A stretch of 64,000 bases of DNA from Alteromonas macleodii ATCC 27126 (GTDB lineage: Bacteria > Pseudomonadota > Gammaproteobacteria > Enterobacterales > Alteromonadaceae). The position numbers were made by a program, and so were the translations under genes. Every line of letters begins with the position of its first letter. Within the stretch, counting starts at the first letter, position 1. The stretch covers positions 4,340,001 through 4,404,000 of the forward strand of contig NC_018632.1 in assembly GCF_000172635.2 (NCBI RefSeq), given 5' to 3'. The notes beneath the pieces were generated by a model. It did not search any database and had not been told where the DNA came from. It worked only from the letters and a program-made list of their open reading frames with translations. This document shows, piece after piece, positions 27,349 to 36,817 of the stretch.

Positions 27349-28788
27349 CTAATTCATTAGTGAAAGTGTAATAGACGCGATTTCATCCGTGCCCGTTACG
27401 GTTATTGGTGAAGTCAGGCTATCAAAGGTAAATGGAATTTTCTCATAGCTTCGACCGCCGTGTTCTCTGGCCACTTCAATGTGAAGTATTAACGACGACG
27501 AGTTTGCGCTTTGTCCAAAATCATCCAATCCATCCCACTCTATGTGCAAGGGCGCGTTTTTCTTTGTAGCCCCGGCAAACCCATCGACTAGACCTTCATT
27601 TTTCCGACCCACTCTTCGCCACCATGTGCGCAGCTCGCCTAGCCATCTTTCGCTGGTGCCGCGAAGCGCCAAGCTTTTTACTAGCCGGTTCTTTTCGTCG
27701 CTTATCCACACGCTTACGTAAGGACCGCGATAATCTGCAATGTCAAATAGCGGTAAGGTGATATCAATTGAGATGGCGTGGCCATTTTTTTCAGCCTTGT
27801 TTTTACCCGACGTGCGAGCCGTATAGGTGTTACTGGTAAACACCCTGCCATTTTCATCAACTAACTTCAGCGCTAGTGATGGGTTCGCGTTAACTAACTC
27901 CATGGCTTGCTGCGCTGTTTTGGTTGCCGAAAAGTGTGCTAACAACATGGCTTCAAATGCGTTGTCCGCCACTGATATGGATTGAAACTTGGCGCTAGGC
28001 CAACCGTCACTGTGGCTTAACACGCCCTTTTCTAAAGACGCCAGCTTTGAAGTAGAAAGTACTGGGCGTTGCCACGGCCTGATGAATGCAATGGTACTTG
28101 GATTACTAACTGCGTCCGTTGCACGGCCAGTTTGGGTTACAGCCTCTTGCGCCACGCTCCCCTGCCAACTAAAACCTTGGTTCGACGCGTGGGTTTCTAG
28201 CCCTTGCGCGCTAATGTGGTAAGAGCGAATATTAAGTGATATCAGGTAGTGAGCAATACGATCTACGGCGAGAGAAGCTGTGAACTCGGATAAATCCCAC
28301 TGGATAGGTGACGCAAATGCCACGCTGTTATCGTCATTAAAATTGACATCAGCAATGCGCGCCACACGAGCAAGACGTCTCACTTCGCGACGTGAAAGGT
28401 CATGCTTACCCTGAATATATTCTTCCCAATAGTTGTACAGCTCACCGTTACGGCAGCTTATGTTACCTTCAGTGCGGTTAAACCAATCCTCGCACCGCTT
28501 AATGGCACTGTACAGCCACACCGGAAGTGTACCTTCGAAACGTCGATTAATTTCGCTAAGCGCACTCGTTGTGTTTGATTTGTCTAACGTTTGATAGGTG
28601 TCTTTAATCAGTAGATCAATATTCTTTTGCTCAATGGCGCTAAATGTCTGCTCTTCGTACAGGGTTATTTCTGTGTTAAGCGTGTGGGAGGTTGCTTCTG
28701 GTGATGGTGCAGGAAACACATACAACTCGGCCTTAACAGCATAGCTGGCGGTAAATACCGCCAGATATAAAAGGAAACGCCCAACCAT
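27349..28788 (-). CDS. Secreted ApbE-like / DUF2271 fusion protein
   Basis: A 479-residue exported protein (signal peptide cut near SYAVKA, about residue 20). Residues 30-320 follow the ApbE flavin-transferase fold, but the key segment reads WDLSEFTASLAVDRIA where active ApbE has a Gly-rich GxxxKGxxxD pattern, so catalysis is probably lost. Residues 345-479 are the DUF2271 domain (YVSVWISDEKNRLVKSL, WWRRVGRK). DUF2271 proteins recur with DUF4198 and PepSY proteins in iron loci. Its ATG overlaps the stop of the EF-hand gene (TAATG). It is the last gene of the Fur-linked operon. Confidence 0.82.
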   Translation of the reverse strand: MVGRFLLYLAVFTASYAVKAELYVFPAPSPEATSHTLNTEITLYEEQTFSAIEQKNIDLLIKDTYQTLDKSNTTSALSEINRRFEGTLPVWLYSAIKRCEDWFNRTEGNISCRNGELYNYWEEYIQGKHDLSRREVRRLARVARIADVNFNDDNSVAFASPIQWDLSEFTASLAVDRIAHYLISLNIRSYHISAQGLETHASNQGFSWQGSVAQEAVTQTGRATDAVSNPSTIAFIRPWQRPVLSTSKLASLEKGVLSHSDGWPSAKFQSISVADNAFEAMLLAHFSATKTAQQAMELVNANPSLALKLVDENGRVFTSNTYTARTSGKNKAEKNGHAISIDITLPLFDIADYRGPYVSVWISDEKNRLVKSLALRGTSERWLGELRTWWRRVGRKNEGLVDGFAGATKKNAPLHIEWDGLDDFGQSANSSSLILHIEVAREHGGRSYEKIPFTFDSLTSPITVTGTDEIASITLSLMN

Positions 28789-29687
28789 TATTCGCTGACT
28801 TGTGCAGTGGTGGTGTCACTTTGCTCCTGCTGACGTGGCGCAGGCGCTGGATCAGCTAACGTTAAGTAGCCATCACCATTAGTGTCGTAGCGATGAAAGG
28901 CATTAAACCCAGACACCATGTACTCTGAAAATGTCATTTTGCCATTCTCGTCTGTATCAAGAACTTCAAAGCGAACGTAAGTTTGTTTAATTTGCCCTTC
29001 ATGGGTCTTCTCGATCTGTGCATCCAGCCTGTCTTCAAACTCAAGCACGTATTCTTGCTCTGTAAGCTTGTCGTCACTGTTTTCGTCTGTACGCTGGAAT
29101 TGCGCTTTGCGAACGGCGTGAAACTCTTCTTTTGTTACCTTTTCGTCACCGTTTTGGTCGTATAAGGTGACAAAGCCTTCAATATTGTGGCTGGTCGGCA
29201 TGCGCAACATAGGGCGCTGTACTAGCTCAGGTTTGTCATCTTTTTCCTGTGACGCCGAGCGACGGGGCGCTGGTTCAGGGTCGCCCAGTGCAACTATACC
29301 ATCATTATCACTGTCCATACGTGAGAAACTTCGCTCACCCACCGCATTGACTTCATCAATAGTAATGAACTCGTCATCGTTGCTGTCAACAGCATGGAAA
29401 CGTATGTGAGTTTGTTTTACCGATGCTTTTCTGTCTTCAGCTAACCGTTTCTCTACTTTGCCTTCCCACTCATAAACGTATTCGCTTTCATCAAGCACAC
29501 CGTCTTTATTGGAATCAGAAGCATTGAAGCGAGCACGTCTGGCATCAACGAACTCTTCTAATGGAAGTGACTCGTCTTTGTTTAAGTCATAGGTCAATAT
29601 AATGCCGCTGGCGCTATGTGGTGCAGCTACTGCCGAAGCGCTAATACAAAGCGCAGATACAACGGCTAAACTTACTGTTTTAAACAT
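28788..29687 (-). CDS. Exported calcium-binding protein with eight EF-hands in two duplicated modules
   Basis: A 299-residue protein with signal peptide (cut near AVAA, about residue 22). Eight EF-hand loops begin at D34, D58, D101, D125, D177, D201, D244 and D268. The spacings 24, 43, 24 are repeated exactly, and every loop of the second half lies 143 residues after its counterpart; both modules end with DPxPAPR-like linkers. This is a clean internal duplication. It probably acts in the periplasm as a calcium-responsive or metal-buffering partner of the iron locus. It lies 25 bp after the DUF4198 gene and overlaps the DUF2271 gene. Confidence 0.9.
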   Translation of the reverse strand: MFKTVSLAVVSALCISASAVAAPHSASGIILTYDLNKDESLPLEEFVDARRARFNASDSNKDGVLDESEYVYEWEGKVEKRLAEDRKASVKQTHIRFHAVDSNDDEFITIDEVNAVGERSFSRMDSDNDGIVALGDPEPAPRRSASQEKDDKPELVQRPMLRMPTSHNIEGFVTLYDQNGDEKVTKEEFHAVRKAQFQRTDENSDDKLTEQEYVLEFEDRLDAQIEKTHEGQIKQTYVRFEVLDTDENGKMTFSEYMVSGFNAFHRYDTNGDGYLTLADPAPAPRQQEQSDTTTAQVSE

Positions 29688-29712
29688 AATTATCTCCTTG
29701 TACCCTTGTTAA

Positions 29713-30507
29713 TTAGTAGGCTTCGAACGAAAGTGTGGTGGTGTAACTATAGGTAGGCACGTCTGCACCCTCAGGCGCATCGGTACGCAGTCTTACTTGC
29801 ATCAAAAAGACATCTTGTGCTGAAGGAGTAAATGACGCTTGCCCTTTGGCATTTGTCGTTAATTTTTCTACATCAGATTCTTCGGCGAACTGATCTTTTC
29901 CTTGGTACACCGAGACTTCATGATCGGTTACAGGCTTACCGTTAAACAGAACTTTGAAATTAAAACTCTCGTTGGCAAACAAACTGTTAGGGTGATTAAT
30001 TGCCACGATCTCTAAGCCGTCGTTTCTTGGCGCTAACGCCTGTTCACTTGGCCCTTTCTTCGTTACGTACGTTGTTGCAAACGTAACTGATTGAAAGTGC
30101 TCTTTTAGTATCGCACCTTCAGGTAGAGGCTTTTCATTACCTCGCATAGAGCCTCGCTCACCGTCCTTTTCATACACGCGAAAAATTGCCCCCATGCGTT
30201 TTCCGGTTGAAAACTGGTAAGTCCCTTCTTCCTCTAAAGTGTGCTCTAGAACATTGCGGGTTGAAAGATCGACAACCTTCTCCACACTCACTAGCTTGCC
30301 GCTAGGGGTAACCACTTCAAACGATGCATTCGTAATTGCCGCTTCTGGTACAAAAAATTGTTCTGCAAAAGATGCATCCAGCGTGACTTTACCGCCTCTA
30401 ACCGGTTCAAACTGAAGCGGTTTTAGGTAAGCCACGTGGGCTAGAGCAGCGCCACTGAAGCAGCTTGCAATAAGCAAGGGTAAACTGATGAGCGTGTGTT
30501 TTTTCAT
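29713..30507 (-). CDS. DUF4198-family periplasmic protein
   Basis: A 264-residue exported protein (signal peptide cut near GAALA, about residue 23). The start of the mature part, HVAYLKPLQFEPVRGGKVTLDASF, and the carboxy-terminal Ig-like half (GKPVTDHEVSVYQGK) are typical of DUF4198 proteins, which are found in nickel, cobalt and iron uptake loci (CbiK/NikK-type periplasmic components). It is the first gene of a three-gene operon and starts about 50 bp from the Fur box, so iron-controlled expression is likely. Its metal or siderophore partner is unknown. Confidence 0.82.
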   Translation of the reverse strand: MKKHTLISLPLLIASCFSGAALAHVAYLKPLQFEPVRGGKVTLDASFAEQFFVPEAAITNASFEVVTPSGKLVSVEKVVDLSTRNVLEHTLEEEGTYQFSTGKRMGAIFRVYEKDGERGSMRGNEKPLPEGAILKEHFQSVTFATTYVTKKGPSEQALAPRNDGLEIVAINHPNSLFANESFNFKVLFNGKPVTDHEVSVYQGKDQFAEESDVEKLTTNAKGQASFTPSAQDVFLMQVRLRTDAPEGADVPTYSYTTTLSFEAY

Positions 30508-30552
30508 GGTTTTTTATTTTCTAGTTGTGTAAAAGTGAAATCATACTATTGC

Positions 30553-30573
30553 AAATGATAATTGTTATCAATA
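30553..30573. promoter_or_regulatory. Fur box in a divergent iron promoter region
   Basis: TGATAATTGTTATCA at 30556-30570 is a perfect palindrome about an odd centre and matches the GATAAT-type Fur consensus well. It lies 49 bp before the DUF4198 start and about 160 bp before the TonB receptor start, in the only gap between the two divergent units, so both are probably iron repressed. Confidence 0.85.
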
Positions 30574-30732
30574 GTATTACGATCGATTTTTGACGCACGA
30601 AGTGTCAAGAAATCGCTTTGACAGGCGCGATTTAAGAAAAATAAAAATGATATCAACCGACGCAAACAGGAGGCTTAGCGTTGATACGAAATACTAATTA
30701 TTTGCACTTTTATTAAAAATTGGAAAAGAACA

Positions 30733-33060
30733 ATGAAATTTAAACGCTCAACGGTAGCTATTTCGCTTGGCTGTGCGCTAACACTTCCTGCCCTAGCTCA
30801 ACAATCAGAATTGGCAGTTACAAAGGCCAAAAGTGAAGAAACCCTGACAACGACTGTCGAAACCGTGCTGGATGCACAAACTCTGTCAAAGCGCTCAATT
30901 ACAAATATTGAAGATACCGCTCGCTATATCCCAGGGGTACAAACTAATGATACGGGTAACCGTTTCGGTAACGATGGCTTCAACATTCGCGGCTTGGAAG
31001 GAGACGCTGTAGCAGTAACTGTAGATGGCGTCGGTCAAGGCGAAACGCTAAACCCAAGCTCATTTGCCGCTTATGGAATGTATGGATCGAGCCGCGGAGA
31101 AATTGAATTGGAACACGTAAAAGCCGTCAACATCACTAAAGGCCCAAGCGCTGTCGCGCAAGGACCAGGCTCCCTTGCTGGCTCAGTTACCTACGTGACC
31201 AATGAAGCGAGCGACTTTTTACCTGCCACAGGTGATGCCATAGGCGTTAAATTGAAAACCGGTTTTGATGCACGCTCTGACGAATGGCTAGTACACGGCA
31301 CCGTCGCTAACAGAACGGGTAACTTCGACTCGCTATTGCAATACACAATGCGCGACAGTAGTGAAACAGAAGCCCACAGCCATGGTGAGAATATCTCTGG
31401 CTCAGCACGTGGTCAGGCTGACCCGATGGATAATCAAGTCGATGCAGTTTTACTTAAACTTGCTTATAACTTTTCTGAGCACCAGCAACTAGGCTTTGTT
31501 TACGAAAAGACAGACAGAGAAACGAACGGCGTACCTCTTTCTCGCCAAAGTGATTCTTATTTTGACTTCACCTCAGCGGATGAAAATAACCGCGAGCGAA
31601 TTGGGCTTTTCTTTAACAACGAAAACTTGGGCCTAGCGTTTGCTGACAGCATAGATGTGACATTGAACTATCAAGAGCTGTTTTCATCGGGTGTAACCAG
31701 CTTTCTTTACGGCAGTGCAGACGGCGACGCTATATTGCGTACCGAGGACCGCAATTTCAGCCAGGACTCATTGAGTTTCAATGTTGATTTAGCCAAATCA
31801 ATCACCGGAGAATTTAACCATGAGATTATTTATGGCTTTAGTTATCAACAGGTGGACGCAGAAGCGGTGATGTTCGACCGCAGGTTCGCTGGACAAACCG
31901 CGGACTCGCCTATATTAGACGGCTACCCTATTCGCGACCAAAGCTTTGTTCCAGAAACCGAAAAAACGTTAATTACAGCCTACCTAGCTGACACGGTTGA
32001 ACTGAGCGAGCAATTAAGCGTAAACCTTGGACTTCGCTACGATTCTACGGAATATACGCCTACTGTAGACAGCACATTTTCAGATCCCACTGGATTAAGT
32101 ATCACAGACAGCGAATTTAGTGCGGTGGTAGGAGAGATTGGTGCTACCTACGAATTCGTAAAAGGCCACTCTATAAATGCTCGAATTGCTCAGGGCTACC
32201 AAGCGCCTACGCTCCAAAGCTTGTATTTTGGTACAAACTCAGGCGATGAAGTCACCGATATCATAACTGGTAACACGTTTATTGACCTTGATCGTATTGC
32301 CAACAGTGAACTCGATGCTCAAGAATCGACTAACTTTGAACTCACCTATATTGGTGATTTCGAGAACGGAAATGTCAGCGTGTCGGTGTTTAGAACTGAA
32401 TACACTAACATGATTCAAGACGAGACTTATTCAACGCCTTATGGCACTGAAGTAACTACCGTGCAGTGCGGTCGCTTCGGTTGTGAAACCGTAGTCAATA
32501 CTGATGATGTATTCACGCAGCCACAAAATACGGGCAAACTGACTGTTGACGGTTTTGAAGTTACGGCTAATTACAATTTTACAGATAACATTGCGGGTCG
32601 TTTTGCTTATACAGCATTGGACGGTACCTACGACACCGCGTCTGCTTTTAACAATGCGGGGGACGACTTAGAAACCGTATCGCCAGATACCGCAACAGTT
32701 GGACTAGGCTACGTATCTGATGAAGGTGATTGGGGCGCAGAACTTGTCGCGATTTTGAGTAAAGGGGTAGAAGAAAGTACTCAACTTAGCTACACCTCGT
32801 TGAACAACGGCGCAGGTCCATCGCATACGCCTGCAGGCTATGCTGTTTTCGACCTGCTCGCCTACTACGACATTACTGAAAACCTGCGCTTTACCACGGC
32901 GATCTACAACCTTACAGACAAAGAGTATTACCGCTGGGAAGTACTTAATAGCGTAAGAGACGGTACTGGTGGTTTCTTTGGCGGCGTGAGCGGTAATGGG
33001 TACCAGCGCTACTCAGAGCCGGGCAGAAGTATTAGTGCCTACGTCACTTACCAGTTCTAA
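30733..33060 (+). CDS. TonB-dependent receptor, iron/haem type
   Basis: A 775-residue outer-membrane receptor with signal peptide (cut near LPALA-QQSEL). The plug has IEDTARYIPGVQTND, GFNIRGLEGDAVAVTVDGV and the late plug motif GPSAVAQGPGSLAGSVTYVTN; this is the haemoglobin/transferrin/lactoferrin-like (TIGR01786-like) pattern. The barrel has an NPQAPTLQSLY-like YQAPTLQSLYFG segment and ends SAYVTYQF with terminal Phe. A Fur box lies upstream, and the divergent operon encodes periplasmic partners. The exact iron source (haem or a siderophore) cannot be read; no NPNL haem motif was seen. Confidence 0.92.
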   Translation: MKFKRSTVAISLGCALTLPALAQQSELAVTKAKSEETLTTTVETVLDAQTLSKRSITNIEDTARYIPGVQTNDTGNRFGNDGFNIRGLEGDAVAVTVDGVGQGETLNPSSFAAYGMYGSSRGEIELEHVKAVNITKGPSAVAQGPGSLAGSVTYVTNEASDFLPATGDAIGVKLKTGFDARSDEWLVHGTVANRTGNFDSLLQYTMRDSSETEAHSHGENISGSARGQADPMDNQVDAVLLKLAYNFSEHQQLGFVYEKTDRETNGVPLSRQSDSYFDFTSADENNRERIGLFFNNENLGLAFADSIDVTLNYQELFSSGVTSFLYGSADGDAILRTEDRNFSQDSLSFNVDLAKSITGEFNHEIIYGFSYQQVDAEAVMFDRRFAGQTADSPILDGYPIRDQSFVPETEKTLITAYLADTVELSEQLSVNLGLRYDSTEYTPTVDSTFSDPTGLSITDSEFSAVVGEIGATYEFVKGHSINARIAQGYQAPTLQSLYFGTNSGDEVTDIITGNTFIDLDRIANSELDAQESTNFELTYIGDFENGNVSVSVFRTEYTNMIQDETYSTPYGTEVTTVQCGRFGCETVVNTDDVFTQPQNTGKLTVDGFEVTANYNFTDNIAGRFAYTALDGTYDTASAFNNAGDDLETVSPDTATVGLGYVSDEGDWGAELVAILSKGVEESTQLSYTSLNNGAGPSHTPAGYAVFDLLAYYDITENLRFTTAIYNLTDKEYYRWEVLNSVRDGTGGFFGGVSGNGYQRYSEPGRSISAYVTYQF

Positions 33061-33072
33061 TGTAACCAAAGT

Positions 33073-33110
33073 GCAGGCCATACTTAGCTCAACTTAGCCA
33101 AGTGGCCTGC
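33073..33110 (+). terminator. Stem-loop after the iron receptor gene
   Basis: GCAGGCCA (33073-33080) pairs perfectly with TGGCCTGC (33103-33110), 12 bp past the receptor stop. There is no clear U-tract (TATTCACTC), so this may be a weak or Rho-assisted terminator or an mRNA-end stabiliser. Confidence 0.45.
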
Positions 33111-33224
33111 TATTCACTCAAGTATTCTCCCATGAATGTTTATGAAAGTTTGTTCACGAAAATGGGTGATCGAAAGTTCCTGTTCAAACGTTTTCTCGCT
33201 ATCTCTCTTTTTAGGACTTTCACT

Positions 33225-33407
33225 ATGTTTGGACTTTTTAAAAGCAATCCAACCAAAAAAATGCGAAAGCAGTATGACGCCCTTCTTGAAAAAGCCATGC
33301 ACGCGCAAAGAAACGGTGACATAAAGACTTATTCATTGCTTACCGCCCAATCAGAAAAACTGTGGAAAGAAATAGAAACACTGGAGAAGAACACACAAGG
33401 AACATAA
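33225..33407 (+). CDS. Small DUF6435 (Lacal_2735-like) protein
   Basis: A 60-residue cytoplasmic protein, MFGLFKSNPTKKMRKQYD at the start, then a predicted long amphipathic helix pair rich in Lys and Glu. The family is recalled as DUF6435, small proteins of unknown role common in marine bacteria. The ATG at 33225 is chosen because AGGA lies nine bases upstream and family members begin MFGLF; the longer open frame from 33102 adds 41 residues overlapping a stem-loop. It stands alone after the receptor. Confidence 0.78.
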   Translation: MFGLFKSNPTKKMRKQYDALLEKAMHAQRNGDIKTYSLLTAQSEKLWKEIETLEKNTQGT

Positions 33408-33442
33408 ATGCTAGGCGCTTGCACATTGCGTGTGACCGTATA

Positions 33443-36400
33443 CTAATACGTGACGTTTACACCCAAGGCGTAGCGCGCCCCCGCGTCTTGCACAAGCAAG
33501 AGATGATTGCTGAATCGGCCGCGCTTATGAACGGTTTCGTTAGTAATATTGATACCTTCAAAAAATACAGAAACCCTCGGGCTAAATTGGTATGAAAGGC
33601 TCATATCCCACTGCTTGTAGGGGCTAACAAAAGTAGGCTCGGTGCTTTGGGTTTGGTTCAGCGATTGCAAGAACCCTTCTCGCTGGTTCCAGGCCACCCG
33701 CCATTGCAGCGCATTTTTTTCATAAAACAGCACCATGTTTTTGGCACCCGACAACCCTGTAAGTGCGAACGTTGAACGGATATTGGCGGTGTCTAATTCA
33801 GCGTTGCTGTCTACAAAGCTCGCATTGGCCTGAACTCCCCACCCTGATTCGCCAAATAAATGCTGCACTGCTATCTCGACCCCTTCAACCGTTGCAGACT
33901 CGCCGTTGCTGGGAGATATTACGGAAAATCGTGCTAACGCATCAGCATCGTCAACCGCATTTGGATCTGTGCCGGTGCTAGGGTCAGTCACGTTATTAAA
34001 GGTTTGTGTACTGCTTTCATTAACAATGAAATTATCTACCGTTTTTCTAAAGTAACCTGCCGATATATAGCTATTTTCCTGGTAGTAATGCTCAATGGCC
34101 AAATCAATGTTTTTTGCCTCAAAGGGCAATAGCTGTGCGTTTCCGATACGCGCCCGCAGGTCGCCACCTTGTCGCGTGGTGGTGTAAGTTACACCTGGTG
34201 CCATCTGTTCTAAGGTTGGGCGGGTGATACTGTGATTATAAGCCGCTCGAAATACCCAACTATCTAACCAGCTGGCTTTAACGCTCACGCTGGGTAAAAG
34301 ATTGGTGTAGCTTGACGATTTATCAATATTTACCGAGGCGCCAAACTCTTGCCCCAGTTCGGTTTGGTCTAAAATAACTAACGCCGATAACTGCTCATCG
34401 ACACCGCTTACCTCTACGTCAGTGTACTCAGCACGTAGCCCTGCATGCACATCGATAAACCAAGGCGCGTAGTCCTTCTCAATAGCGGTTTGAATATACC
34501 CCGCATACACTGTTTCTTTAACAGCGAAAGAGCTTCCCCGTGTTTCAGCGGCTAGACTGACATCCCCAGCGTTTTCTAAGTAACGAAATAATGTATCACC
34601 GTCGTGGCGCAGCCACTGATGAGGTATGTTCTCATGCCCGCTAATTGAGCCTAGAAAATCGTCGCCTGCGTCAAATATGGTTTGGAAGCTATCGGGAATA
34701 TCTGGTGCATCAAAATAGCCGCAAAAACTGCAGTGTCTTGCGTCTGCTTCGTTGTCTCTTCTTTCGTTGGCTTTTTCGCGCTGAGTTAATGCTCCACCAA
34801 CGTCAATTTTGCTAAACCAGTTTTCATCCCCAAGCACACTTACATTGATTTTTGCTTGCCCTATATCGTCATCAATACTCCACCCTCTGCGCAACATCAC
34901 GTGGGAACGGCCGTTGGCTGGATCTAAGTAATGGGACACGCCAACCGGCTCCCCCAAGGCATTTACCTGACGGGGGTTGGCTTGTTCAAAGCCCGATATT
35001 GCGGGCAATATATTCGACTGACGATGATCGAATGAAGAGCGATTTAGATAACCGATAAGCGAGAGAGAATTCCCCTCTCCATTGTTGTCATCGACATTGG
35101 CCATTGAGTAAGACAGATCAGCATCAACAATTACGCTATCGCTTGCGATGTAGTTCGCTGCAAAACCGAAGCTTCTCAAGGTCGATGAACGGTTAAATGT
35201 GCGCGCGTGAAAGTCGGTGGCATGCCCGCTATTTTGTGAAAAAGCCACCGCCGTGCCGTTTTCATCCACCGTAACATCTTCAAGGTTACTCGATGTAAAC
35301 CAATGTCCCATTGAGGTTGCCGAGGTTTCAACATCAAATGTTGACCCCAGATAATCAGCCGTAAGCTCGAGCTTGTTATTAGGTCGATATTGTAAAACGA
35401 GCGCAGACCCCGTACGTGTTCTATCGTCAAAGCGCACTCTTTGATCGTAATTCCTGGGCACATATAGCGTAGAAACGTCATCAGAAAGCTCACTTTCAGG
35501 TACGTTAGTATTTACCAACCAACCATCAATTTGCGCTTCTTCTAGTCGCGCTTGACGCTTGTGTTGAGTAAAAGAGGCTAGAATGCCAAACGAGTTGTTC
35601 AAATAAGTGTTGCTGAACATAGCAGAGGTAGAAGGCGCATATTGTTGCGAGTTAGTATCGTACTGCATTTTGATGCTGCCAGCCGCCCGCATTCCCTTGA
35701 AAGAAAGAGGTTTAGCGGTGTGAACATCGATCGTAGCGCCGATGCCACCTGACTGCATAGTCGCCTGGCTTTGTTTGTGCACGGTAACACTGCTGACAAT
35801 CTCAGAGGCCAGTGTATCAAAGCTGAATTCGCGCCCGAGCTTATCGGTTGCCATAGGCCTGCCGTTTAATAACACCCGATTAAATTCCGGCCCAAACCCC
35901 CTCACTGTAACAAGTTGACCTTCACCTTCTGCGCGGTCGATAGATACGCCAGAGACACGCTGCAGCGCTTCTGCGAGGTTTTGATCGGGAAACTTGCCCA
36001 TATCCACCGACTGAATAGTATCAATGATGACGTTCGCGTTGCGTTTGATCCCCACCGATTGAGCAACACGCGCTCGTAATCCCCTTACTTCAATGTATTC
36101 AATATCGTAACTGCCTTGCTCGTCAGGTACGGTTACCAAGCTATCGTCTTGTGCGGTAATGGCGTTAAAAAGACGACCAAGCAAGTGATTGTTTTCATCA
36201 CTATCGCTAGCAGGCACTATTTTTATTCGTTTGTTATCGACAATATCAGCACTCAGGCCTGTACCAGCCAAAAGCTTTTCTATTGCTACTTGTGGCGTAT
36301 AGTTACCACTTACTTCATTTGCAAAAATATGCCTGACTTTGTTGAAGGGGAAGACCACAGTCAGCTCGGCTTGATTGGCAAACGCGATGATTGCCTCGTC

Positions 36401-36571
36401 TGCACTTTGTGCAGGAATAGCGAAATTTATTGCGGAGAGCGGCGATGTATTCTGTGTAATCACTTCTGCTTGTTGGTGGGGCAGCACTGACTGTGCAATA
36501 ACAGTGTGACTTGCGCCGAACGACATCATGCACAGTGCAACCGTTAAAGCTTTAGGCTTAAAAGGCAGCAT
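33443..36571 (-). CDS. TonB-dependent receptor with N-terminal signalling (STN) domain, FecA-like control
   Basis: A 1042-residue receptor from the ATG at 36571, which puts a normal signal peptide (MLPFKPKALTVALCMM onward) first; an ATG at 36607 would add 12 residues. An STN signalling domain follows (about 45-120, AIPAQSADEAIIAFANQAELT), then the plug (TVRGFGPEFNRVLLNGR) and the barrel, ending GVNVTY. It matches the receptor at 21229 through plug, barrel and C-terminus (both have VHKRGRFSNHLLLV), including a CxxCGY loop motif. The divergent fecI/fecR-like genes mark it as a signal-transducing receptor that tells the sigma factor its ligand is present. Confidence 0.93.
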   Translation of the reverse strand: MLPFKPKALTVALCMMSFGASHTVIAQSVLPHQQAEVITQNTSPLSAINFAIPAQSADEAIIAFANQAELTVVFPFNKVRHIFANEVSGNYTPQVAIEKLLAGTGLSADIVDNKRIKIVPASDSDENNHLLGRLFNAITAQDDSLVTVPDEQGSYDIEYIEVRGLRARVAQSVGIKRNANVIIDTIQSVDMGKFPDQNLAEALQRVSGVSIDRAEGEGQLVTVRGFGPEFNRVLLNGRPMATDKLGREFSFDTLASEIVSSVTVHKQSQATMQSGGIGATIDVHTAKPLSFKGMRAAGSIKMQYDTNSQQYAPSTSAMFSNTYLNNSFGILASFTQHKRQARLEEAQIDGWLVNTNVPESELSDDVSTLYVPRNYDQRVRFDDRTRTGSALVLQYRPNNKLELTADYLGSTFDVETSATSMGHWFTSSNLEDVTVDENGTAVAFSQNSGHATDFHARTFNRSSTLRSFGFAANYIASDSVIVDADLSYSMANVDDNNGEGNSLSLIGYLNRSSFDHRQSNILPAISGFEQANPRQVNALGEPVGVSHYLDPANGRSHVMLRRGWSIDDDIGQAKINVSVLGDENWFSKIDVGGALTQREKANERRDNEADARHCSFCGYFDAPDIPDSFQTIFDAGDDFLGSISGHENIPHQWLRHDGDTLFRYLENAGDVSLAAETRGSSFAVKETVYAGYIQTAIEKDYAPWFIDVHAGLRAEYTDVEVSGVDEQLSALVILDQTELGQEFGASVNIDKSSSYTNLLPSVSVKASWLDSWVFRAAYNHSITRPTLEQMAPGVTYTTTRQGGDLRARIGNAQLLPFEAKNIDLAIEHYYQENSYISAGYFRKTVDNFIVNESSTQTFNNVTDPSTGTDPNAVDDADALARFSVISPSNGESATVEGVEIAVQHLFGESGWGVQANASFVDSNAELDTANIRSTFALTGLSGAKNMVLFYEKNALQWRVAWNQREGFLQSLNQTQSTEPTFVSPYKQWDMSLSYQFSPRVSVFFEGINITNETVHKRGRFSNHLLLVQDAGARYALGVNVTY

Positions 36572-36817
36572 GATTATTGTGTCGAATGGTTCATTTGCCA
36601 CAGGCATATTCGGTTTTACGCTATTGTTATTATTGATTATTAGAGTGTGTGATGCGTATGCGTCACCCTACACGTTATTGTTGGTGTTGTTTTAAACTAG
36701 CGTCGCATTATATACAACCCATTAACAAATTTAATTTTTGAGCGATAATGTTGAAAATACTGGGGGAAAATAGCGTGGCTGTCGTCTTAGTAAGTAACAA
36801 CGATAAAAAATAACAAT

